A DNA stretch of 41,342 nucleotides from Methylococcus sp. UBA6136 (GTDB lineage Bacteria; Pseudomonadota; Gammaproteobacteria; Methylococcales; Methylococcaceae). The translations under genes and the position numbers were made by a program. The DNA is taken from contig DIVI01000056.1 of assembly GCA_002423305.1 (NCBI GenBank), positions 1-41,342 of the forward strand, given 5' to 3'. The notes under the pieces are model-generated. The model did no database searches and had not been told where the DNA came from. It saw only the letters and a list, made by a program, of their open reading frames with translations. Each line of letters opens with the position of its first letter. The stretch's first letter is position 1. Shown one piece after another: positions 15,210-21,829 of the stretch.

Positions 15210-16208
15210 CTAGGGTCCATGCTTGCGAGCGGGTGTTTTGGGTGGGGTTGATTTTGCCCGCACGGATTTTTTCCGGATGGGTTCGGGTGATGAGGTACTG
15301 GCTTCCTGAAGATGGGCGATATTTGCCCGCATTATGCTCAGCCAATCTCCGCTCACGGGGCGATTGGCGCAGGGGCGGAAATCCAATGGCCGCAGCTTGA
15401 GCTCGGCCAGGGTCGCCTGAATCTCTGTGCTGGGCATCTCTTCCCAGAGCATGAGCCGGGCGGGGTGTGCCGACAGGGTCTGTCGCAACGCTGTCCACTC
15501 GCTGGCTGGCGGCATTTCGCCCGGCTCCCAATGGACGGATTTGAGATTCAAACCATAGCGCCGCTCCAGGTATTGGTAGACCGGGTGGGAGGCCATGAGG
15601 GCTTGGCCGGCCAGAGCGCCCGCTACCTGTTTCATGTCTGCATCCAAGCGCATCAGGTCGGCATCCAGTGCCGCCCGGTTATGTTCGATGGTGCTCCGAA
15701 GTGCCGGCCGGGTGCGAATCATGGCGGCGGCCAGCGCATCCACCTGCTGGGCTGCCTGGGTGAAGTCCAGCCAGGTGGTCGAGGCGGTGCCGTCATGGCT
15801 GTGCATGCCGTTACCCCCGTGGCTATGGGTAACGGCGTCCTTGATGACCAGATAGCGTGACTTGAAGGCGGCCGAGGTGTCGACCCACTTGCTGTGCGGC
15901 AGGCTGACCCGATTCAGCCACTTCTCGTAATCGGCGCCGTTGAGCGCGATCAGGTCGGCCTTCTGCATGGCCTGTATCGTGGGGGCATCGGGCTGCCAAT
16001 AGGCAGGGTCCTCGTCATTCGGCACGGGCAACTCGACTCGTACCTGGGCGCCGCCCAGGCGTTCGGCAAAATAAGCCAGCGGATAGTTGGATGCCGTGAT
16101 GGTCAGCGGGGCGTATTCGATCGCCTGTGCTGGCAGCGACAGGCTCAGGCACAATAAAAGAGTGGCCAGTCGACCCTCGGGTCGAATCCATAGGCGTGGG
16201 TGGGTCAT
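15210..16208 (-). CDS. ZnuA-fold (cluster A-I) periplasmic metal-binding protein, non-canonical site
   Basis: A 332-residue exported protein (signal peptide ends about AQA-IEY, residue 30). ZnuA-family landmarks are LTITASNYPLAYFAERLGG, IQAMQKADLIALNGADYEKW and ALMASHPVYQYLERRYGLN. Two of the usual metal ligands seem replaced: the DPH motif reads DPA (NDEDPAYWQPDAP), and the second (DPHxWLDP) reads STTWLDF. The third His, in ASHPVYQYL, remains. A His-rich loop (THSHGGNGMHSHDG) is retained, and the C-terminus is a basic Pro/Lys/Arg tail. The start at 16208 follows GAGGACAAC. It is the last gene of the operon, 10 bases after the FtsX-type permease. A similar binding protein/ATPase/FtsX-permease trio is, as I recall, zinc-regulated in Pseudomonas (PA4063-PA4065). 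Confidence 0.85.
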   Translation of the reverse strand: MTHPRLWIRPEGRLATLLLCLSLSLPAQAIEYAPLTITASNYPLAYFAERLGGAQVRVELPVPNDEDPAYWQPDAPTIQAMQKADLIALNGADYEKWLNRVSLPHSKWVDTSAAFKSRYLVIKDAVTHSHGGNGMHSHDGTASTTWLDFTQAAQQVDALAAAMIRTRPALRSTIEHNRAALDADLMRLDADMKQVAGALAGQALMASHPVYQYLERRYGLNLKSVHWEPGEMPPASEWTALRQTLSAHPARLMLWEEMPSTEIQATLAELKLRPLDFRPCANRPVSGDWLSIMRANIAHLQEASTSSPEPIRKKSVRAKSTPPKTPARKHGP

Positions 16209-16218
16209 GTTGTCCTCG

Positions 16219-17376
16219 TCAGTGCATGAAAAAACGTAAGGTCGATTCATTCAGGCCCTGCTGGGCCAGTCGAACCCAGAAAAAACCCAGCGCCAAGCTG
16301 GCCAGACCTAGTAACAGACTCTCGGCCAGAATCAGTCGCAGCAGCGTCAGCCGGCTGGAACCCAGCAGGAACAGGGTCCGCATTTCCTCGCGGCGCATGC
16401 GCAGCGACAGCCAGAACACCAGCGACAGGGCCAGCAGGGTGGCGATACCCACCAAAGCCAGTACCAGATCGAACAGATCGCGGATGCGGAAGATGTTGTC
16501 CAGCAGGTGGCGGGTGATCTCCAGCGGCACCACCAGCTGGTCCGGCTGGGTGTCATCGAGATAGCGGCCGCGCAGGAGTGTCGAGGCCCGTGTGTCCTTG
16601 GGCACCGCGATCACCGCACTGATCGGGTAGGTGGCCGGATCGCCGTGGAAATGGAAACTGGCGACATTGTCCGGGGTGACCTCGGTGAAGGTGACCGGAC
16701 TGGCGGTGGCCGGCCTCGCCCCATTCTTGCCCGGGCTGACGGGTGCTTCATGTCCATGACCCAGCCCCTCGATGATCCAGGCGGTTTTCAGGTCGATGAA
16801 GATAGCCTGATCGTCGGGGTTGTCCCGCCGCCCCAGAATCCCGGTGATGCGAAGTTTCAACGGGTAGATGCCGGCCAGGTCGAACAGGTTGCCAGGGGTG
16901 GTCAGCAGGCGGTCACCGACCTTGAGCCCCAGAGCCGTTGCCGCATTGGCGCCCAACACCGCATCCCCCAGTGTGGTCAACGTCTCGCCTTGGTCCACGG
17001 TGAGCTGGCGGTAGTCCAGATAATCCAGGGTGATACCCACCAGCGGCTGTCCCTTGACCACAAAGCGTGAATAGATCGGCAGTGCCAGCGCCCAACTGCT
17101 GTCATCGACGCGGTCGAACTCTGCCATGGTGGTTCGGGGCAGATCGGGGTTGCCGAAATAGAGGGCATTCAGGGTCAGGTCTAGCCCGCTGGCCCGGGCG
17201 CCCACCACCAAAGGCGTGGCCCGGGCGCGGGCGAGCAACTTGCTTTCACCCTGATCCAGCAATACATGCATGGCGATCGGCAGTGCGCCCATCAGGCTGA
17301 GACAGGCGATCAGCACCAGACTACGAATGCGGTAATGGCGCAAATGCCGCCAGGCCAGGTAGAAATCCTGTCTCAT
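16219..17376 (-). CDS. FtsX/MacB/LolC-type ABC transporter permease
   Basis: A 385-residue permease with the four-helix type VII ABC topology. TM1 is near the N-terminus (about 17-38, IRSLVLIACLSLMGALPIAM). A large periplasmic domain (about 40-285) follows, with FtsX motifs such as VVGARASGLDLTLNALYF and LKVGDRLLTTPGNLFDLAG. Three C-terminal helices follow (about 290-380: LVLALVGIATLLALSLVF and LRLILAESLLLGLASLALGF). The periplasmic domain contains a His-bearing insertion (EGLGHGHEAP, FHFHGDPAT). This class transmits force to the periplasm rather than importing solutes, so extraction or export of a periplasmic or membrane-bound substrate is expected. ATGA overlap with the ATPase. Confidence 0.92.
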   Translation of the reverse strand: MRQDFYLAWRHLRHYRIRSLVLIACLSLMGALPIAMHVLLDQGESKLLARARATPLVVGARASGLDLTLNALYFGNPDLPRTTMAEFDRVDDSSWALALPIYSRFVVKGQPLVGITLDYLDYRQLTVDQGETLTTLGDAVLGANAATALGLKVGDRLLTTPGNLFDLAGIYPLKLRITGILGRRDNPDDQAIFIDLKTAWIIEGLGHGHEAPVSPGKNGARPATASPVTFTEVTPDNVASFHFHGDPATYPISAVIAVPKDTRASTLLRGRYLDDTQPDQLVVPLEITRHLLDNIFRIRDLFDLVLALVGIATLLALSLVFWLSLRMRREEMRTLFLLGSSRLTLLRLILAESLLLGLASLALGFFWVRLAQQGLNESTLRFFMH

Positions 17377-18044
17377 GCCTGGGCGTGGTGATAGTCGGAG
17401 AAGTCGATGACCCGGTCGAAGCGCCCCAGCAGTTCATGATCATGGGTGACGGCGATGAGGCTAGCCGATTCCCGGTCCAGCGTCCGGAACAGCACGTCGA
17501 GGATCTTCAGCTTGTTGTCCGGGTCCAGGCTGGCGGTGGGCTCGTCGGCCAGCACCAGTGCCGGCTGAGTCAGCACGGCCCGGCAAATGGCCACCCGCTG
17601 CCGTTCGCCCTGTGACAGCGCCGTGACCGGCTGGCCCAGCTTGTGCTCCAGACCAATGTCGGCGGCCAGTTGCCGCAGACGCTGGCGAACTGCCGGGCTC
17701 AATTTCAGCGCTGGGTTGATCCGGTAGGGATGCAGAATATTGTCGGCCATGTCCAGGTATTCCAGCAACTGCAAGTCCTGGAAAATGAAGCCAAGCCGGG
17801 TGATGCGAAAGCGCCGGCGGGCACTGTCGCTCATGGCATGCACCGCCTGACCATCAACCCAGATCGATCCCTCCAGCGGTGGTTCGATGCCCGCGATGAG
17901 TTTCAGCAGTGTGGTCTTGCCGGTACCACTAGGGCCGGTGATGGCCAGCCGTTCGCCGGTTTTCAGATCGAAGCGGGGAATCCGCAGGGTGAAATCGCCC
18001 TCTGCCGCCGGGTAGCGAAACTGCAGTCCTTCAATACGGATCAT
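17373..18044 (-). CDS. LolD/MacB-type ABC transporter ATPase
   Basis: A 223-residue nucleotide-binding subunit. The Walker A is GPSGTGKTTLL, the Q-loop is in FIFQDLQLLEYL, the signature is LSQGERQRVAICRA, Walker B is ALVLADEPTASLD, and the switch His is in AVTHDHELL. The Leu-rich Q-loop stretch and length are typical of the LolD/MacB/FtsE group, agreeing with its FtsX-type partner. It overlaps both neighbours by ATGA, so ATPase and permease are made together. Substrate cannot be read from this subunit. Confidence 0.95.
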   Translation of the reverse strand: MIRIEGLQFRYPAAEGDFTLRIPRFDLKTGERLAITGPSGTGKTTLLKLIAGIEPPLEGSIWVDGQAVHAMSDSARRRFRITRLGFIFQDLQLLEYLDMADNILHPYRINPALKLSPAVRQRLRQLAADIGLEHKLGQPVTALSQGERQRVAICRAVLTQPALVLADEPTASLDPDNKLKILDVLFRTLDRESASLIAVTHDHELLGRFDRVIDFSDYHHAQA

Positions 18045-19519
18045 GTCGCGTCCAGACCCTGCCCGTCGATGAAATCCAGGTTCTTGATGCGCCAGCTGCC
18101 GTCGGCCCGACGCTCCAGGTCGACCAGGGCGCGGTAGCGGGTATGTCGATCATGGGCATGGCCCCAATGCGAGACCTGGCCATGCGCAACCCAGCTGGCG
18201 TCGATGCGTCGTTCGGATTGGCCGGTGCTGACTGGCTTGAATTGGCTCAGTTCCACTCGCTGAACCCGGCTATCGCCCCCGAGCCCACGTGACTTGCGGA
18301 TCAGGGCCAGGCGTTGATCGAGATAGACCTGGTCCAGCAACGGCGAGGACAAGCTTATGGCCAGTTGGTCATAGGCGGCTTCCTCCCCACGGAGGGAGAA
18401 CGCCCGATAGGCGTTAAGCAGGAGTTCAGCCAGTTCCTCCGCCTGCAGCGGTCCTGTGGCGGCTGAAGACGACGCTTGATCCGAGGGGGTGGTAGGGTTA
18501 TCCAGCATGTCCTCGGTCGACCAATCCATCGCCGGATGTGTCCGGGTTACCTCGGCGTCCAGAGTTTCCTGGCCACGAATCAACTGTATCGCGTGCGTGG
18601 TCTGGTCGGGGCTGAAAGCCTGCCAGTGCAGGCGTAGGGAGGTCGGGGGGTGCTTCACCGGATAGGCCAGCATGATCCCCAGTTGCGCGGCGTTGGTGGC
18701 CAGCACTGAGTCGGCCGGCACCGGTTCGATGCCGGCCGGACTTTGACGTACAAACTCGATTCGGTCTACCCAGGGCGCGGAGGGTTGCCCGTCGATATCG
18801 AGCGTCTGCAGCGTGGGCAGGGCCTCAACTAGTTTTGTCTTCAGTGCCTCACGCTGGGCCGGACTGAGTTCTTTGCGCGTGTCCAGACCCAGGCTGTGCC
18901 GCAACTTCGCCGGTAGCCAGGCCAGAGGCTGCAGCCATTCATGACGGATTTCGTGCGGGTCGAGGTAAAGGAAGGACTTCGGTTGCAGGTGACGTCGGGC
19001 CCAGTCCTGGCCCTGAAATCGGCTGTTCCAGGGCTGTTGCCAATCGAGTTTGAGTCGGACCGGGCCGTTGAGTGGCGCCCGGTCGCTGATCGCCACCCCT
19101 CCCTGAAGCACCAGCAGGGCCGGCGCCAGCCCCGAGGGACTGCTGAGCTCAAGTTGTCCGGGTGGTGTCGCGAGCGGGAAGCGGTAATGGACCTGGACGC
19201 GATGCTCGGCCTGGCCGTTGGCGGGTTCCCTCATTGCTGCTTCGGCGGCGGTCAGGGTGGTGCCGTCAGAGGTGCTCGCAAGCACCAGAGGCCGAGCGGC
19301 ACAGGTCAGGTCGCAGTCACTCGGCGTGAGGCTGCGGACCGCCGGCAAGTCGCGTTCGCGGATGCGCAGGGTCAGTTCCACCGAGTCGGGCTGCAGAATG
19401 AGATCGGCCAATATGGGCGACTGACGATCCAGCGGGCTGTCGGCCAGCAAGTCGGGGGTCAGCAGCGCCAGCAATAGCACGCTGACCCCCCGCCTGACCG
19501 GAGAGGAAAATGTGGACAA
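18041..19519 (-). CDS. Large exported protein of unknown function in metal operon
   Basis: A 492-residue protein I do not recognise. It has a signal peptide (about residues 1-27, with RR then VSVLLLALLTPDLLADS). Beta-rich N-terminal and middle regions follow, with no membrane span after the leader. The C-terminal ~130 residues (LAELLLNAYRAFSLRGEEAAYDQLAI ... DLERRADGSWRIKNLDFIDG) resemble an NTF2/SnoaL-like fold by pattern only. That region contains the His-rich segment HGQVSHWGHAHDRH, plausible for metal binding. The only workable start is a TTG at 19519, 21 bases after the previous stop; no ribosome site is visible. Its end overlaps the ABC ATPase start by ATGA, so it probably serves the transporter. 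Confidence 0.8.
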   Translation of the reverse strand: MSTFSSPVRRGVSVLLLALLTPDLLADSPLDRQSPILADLILQPDSVELTLRIRERDLPAVRSLTPSDCDLTCAARPLVLASTSDGTTLTAAEAAMREPANGQAEHRVQVHYRFPLATPPGQLELSSPSGLAPALLVLQGGVAISDRAPLNGPVRLKLDWQQPWNSRFQGQDWARRHLQPKSFLYLDPHEIRHEWLQPLAWLPAKLRHSLGLDTRKELSPAQREALKTKLVEALPTLQTLDIDGQPSAPWVDRIEFVRQSPAGIEPVPADSVLATNAAQLGIMLAYPVKHPPTSLRLHWQAFSPDQTTHAIQLIRGQETLDAEVTRTHPAMDWSTEDMLDNPTTPSDQASSSAATGPLQAEELAELLLNAYRAFSLRGEEAAYDQLAISLSSPLLDQVYLDQRLALIRKSRGLGGDSRVQRVELSQFKPVSTGQSERRIDASWVAHGQVSHWGHAHDRHTRYRALVDLERRADGSWRIKNLDFIDGQGLDAT

Positions 19520-19540
19520 GGGGGGATGAAGGACCTGGCT

Positions 19541-20209
19541 TCAACCCTGGGAGCCTAAGGTCCTGCCGAGCAGGTTATTCCAGTAGCGCCGATAGAAACC
19601 GTAGCCGAACCACCCCAGGAAGGCGAATACGATGGCGGTTGACAGCCAGGCCAGATATTTCAGCCAGGGTGTCGGTTGCATGGAGGGCATGGCGACACTG
19701 AAGGGTACGCGGAGTCGGTCGTCCTCGGTAATCATGTCGTCGCCGATCTCTGCGATTAGCGCATAGTGACCCGGAGTGCTGATGTCGACGCTGGTATCCA
19801 GTGTGCCGTTCTTGTAGATTTTGGCCGGCACTTCCTTAAGGGTCTTGCTGGTGGTCGGATTGCCATCCTGGTCGAACTCTTCTTCGACGACGCGCACGGC
19901 AATCGGAAGGTTACGCACATCGCGATCCAGCAGGTCGAGCGTCAGGAAGGTCATGCCGATCTGGGGGATTTCCTGACAATACTTGACGAAATCATGGGCC
20001 TCATTCTTGTTGCGGCCCTGCTGCATGGAGGTGAAGTGCATGGCATAGAAATCGTTGGCGACCAGGCAACTCATGGATGCCCCGGTGTATTTGGATCGCA
20101 TGTCCCCCGGATTGCGGACATTGTTCGCGGCCAGCGCAGGTCCGTTCAGAGAGGTAATGAAAAAGAAACTGGCGAGGAATTTCATTCCGGTGATGTGTGA
20201 GCGTGTCAT
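19541..20209 (-). CDS. Exported protein with C-terminal membrane anchor, unknown function
   Basis: A 222-residue protein not assigned to a family. The leader (about residues 9-28, MKFLASFFFITSLNGPALA) is preceded by eight residues. The start at 20209 is supported by GGAGG nine bases upstream. The periplasmic part contains a Cys/Met/His-rich segment (MSCLVANDFYAMHFTSMQQ, then HDFVKYCQE) followed by a beta-sandwich-like region (IAVRVVEEEF, VDISTPGHYALIAEIGD). A single helix (about 187-207, YLAWLSTAIVFAFLGWFGYG) anchors the C-terminus, with a basic cytoplasmic tail (FYRRYW). It lies 27 bases after CopC. Met/Cys/His content suggests copper handling, which is inference. Confidence 0.8.
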   Translation of the reverse strand: MTRSHITGMKFLASFFFITSLNGPALAANNVRNPGDMRSKYTGASMSCLVANDFYAMHFTSMQQGRNKNEAHDFVKYCQEIPQIGMTFLTLDLLDRDVRNLPIAVRVVEEEFDQDGNPTTSKTLKEVPAKIYKNGTLDTSVDISTPGHYALIAEIGDDMITEDDRLRVPFSVAMPSMQPTPWLKYLAWLSTAIVFAFLGWFGYGFYRRYWNNLLGRTLGSQG

Positions 20210-20236
20210 CGACGTTAACCTCCAGGGGTTGTGGGA

Positions 20237-20596
20237 CTAGGGTTTGAAGGTGAAGAAGTATTTGCCGCTGACCACATGGCCATCAGCCGAAAGCACCCGA
20301 TAGCGAACCATGTAGCGACCGGGCGTCTGGACATCGACGCTGGCGCGCAGGTTGGCGCGGTCGGAGAAGTCGAGCTTGGCGTCATGGGCATCCACCCTTT
20401 TGCCCTTGTCGTCGACGATGGCCAGCGCCAGAAACTCCTCGCCGACGGCATCGTTGAAGCGCAGCAAGACTTCCTTGGGGGCGGTGGTGATGATGGATTC
20501 CTTGTCGGGTTGGGCCTTGACCAGAATGGCATGAGCCATGGCCTGGCCTGGCAACAGGATCAGCAGCGACAGCAGGCTTAGGAAACTGGAACGCAT
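20237..20596 (-). CDS. copC: CopC/YobA-like periplasmic copper-binding protein
   Basis: A 119-residue protein with a cleavable leader ending AMA, so that the mature protein begins HAILVKAQPD. An N-terminal His is the first Cu(II) ligand of CopC proteins. The second landmark, DGHVVSGKYFFTF near the C-terminus, supplies the other His. Length (about 97 mature residues) and beta-barrel pattern fit a single CopC domain without a fused CopD. It lies 9 bases after the Asp-box propeller gene. CopC domains carry or buffer periplasmic copper, which is the best clue to the metal handled by this operon. Confidence 0.9.
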   Translation of the reverse strand: MRSSFLSLLSLLILLPGQAMAHAILVKAQPDKESIITTAPKEVLLRFNDAVGEEFLALAIVDDKGKRVDAHDAKLDFSDRANLRASVDVQTPGRYMVRYRVLSADGHVVSGKYFFTFKP

Positions 20597-20605
20597 ATTT
20601 AAAGT

Positions 20606-21820
20606 TCAGGATGAAATGTCATGGAGAACCGAGGCCATCCGTTTGGTCCTTTCGCCGGCGCGTTCGGTCCAGAAGACCCGGAAGCCATCGGATGTCGGCA
20701 CGACCCGCGGATGATCCACCCGCTGGCCGACCGGACTGAGTAATTGCGGCCTCGACCAATGTGCCCCGCCATCGGTGGATTCCACCAACGCGATACGGCT
20801 CTGCTGGCCATGGCCTTTCCGGTAGACGATGGCCAATTGACCGGTCGGTCCCGAGGCGATGTCGGGATCGCCGCCCGCGCCATCAATCAACAGCTGGGTG
20901 GGCCAAGCGGTACCTGCGGCATTGGATCGCAGGTAGTGCACGCCGGTCTGATTTTCTTCGCCGGTCCAGATGGCGGCATGCATCACGACAGTCTCGCCAT
21001 CGCGCACACTGGTAATGCCGCTGGAACTGTGTGGGCAGGCGTCGACCCTCCAATTGAAAGCGCCTACGGTCTGAGTGGTCTGCCAGCGATCCTCGGTGGC
21101 TGAATTCATGGCCAGCCGCATGTCCTTGGGCGCATGGTCGCGGTAGAGCAGGGCCAGTGAGGCGTCGGGCAGCCGGCTCAGCCGAGTCGAGCAGCAGGTG
21201 CAGACATCGGTATCGACCGTTGATTCTGATTGCCAGCTTTGGCCACCGTCGCGAGAAATGGCCGCACGAAGTCCCTGGCTGGAGCCGTTCTCTTCGCGAT
21301 CATCCAGCCAGACCAGGTGAATCGTGCCGTCGGCGTCGATCTCCACATCGGGATAGGCCTGGTTGCGTTGGGGGTCACCGCTAACCGGCAGGATGCCGGA
21401 ATGCCAATGTGCGCCCTGGTCATCGGAGACGGCCACCATCAGTGGACCGTTTCCAGGGAGTTCGCCCTTGACCTGAAAAACGGCAACGCGGCGGCGGCCG
21501 GATGTGGCCAGCTGGACATCGTTGCCACGGCTGGAGATGGGTTCGGCTCCGGCGGTATCGATGAACTGTGGCCGGCCCCAGTATTTGCCCCCCTCGCGTG
21601 CCTCGACATAGGCGAGGCGAGTCACCGCATCAGCTTCAAATTGACCCAGCACCAGCGTGTGCAGGCGATCCCCTGCCGTGACCACGTCAAAGCTCCTGAC
21701 GCTCAGTGCGCCACCAAAGGCCGGCGCCGAAGGGGCCGGCAACCAGAGGGCCAGTGCCGAAGCACCTAGCAGCAGGCTGGTGGCCAGAGCGAGGCGATGT
21801 CTGCGTTGCCGTGCGTTCAT
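20606..21820 (-). CDS. Exported Asp-box beta-propeller (sialidase-fold) protein with Cys cluster
   Basis: A 404-residue protein. A signal-anchor-like N-terminus (about 8-32) is followed by a propeller with at least three Asp-boxes: VSDDQGAHW, SRDGGQSW and STDGGAHW. Between blades it carries an unusual cysteine cluster, DVCTCCSTRL, and a second Cys/His site, VDACPHSSSG. The sialidase fold alone does not imply sialic acid chemistry; the catalytic arginine triad and nucleophilic tyrosine are not evident. Set 9 bases from both the TonB receptor and CopC, it is more likely a periplasmic metal-binding or redox-linked propeller. Automatic pipelines would probably call it exo-alpha-sialidase. Confidence 0.8.
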   Translation of the reverse strand: MNARQRRHRLALATSLLLGASALALWLPAPSAPAFGGALSVRSFDVVTAGDRLHTLVLGQFEADAVTRLAYVEAREGGKYWGRPQFIDTAGAEPISSRGNDVQLATSGRRRVAVFQVKGELPGNGPLMVAVSDDQGAHWHSGILPVSGDPQRNQAYPDVEIDADGTIHLVWLDDREENGSSQGLRAAISRDGGQSWQSESTVDTDVCTCCSTRLSRLPDASLALLYRDHAPKDMRLAMNSATEDRWQTTQTVGAFNWRVDACPHSSSGITSVRDGETVVMHAAIWTGEENQTGVHYLRSNAAGTAWPTQLLIDGAGGDPDIASGPTGQLAIVYRKGHGQQSRIALVESTDGGAHWSRPQLLSPVGQRVDHPRVVPTSDGFRVFWTERAGERTKRMASVLHDISS

Positions 21821-21829
21821 GTCCGTCGG

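Noticed and set aside
20606..21820. True sialidase
   Set aside because: Asp-boxes are present but no convincing catalytic Arg triad/Tyr, and the operon context is metal handling.
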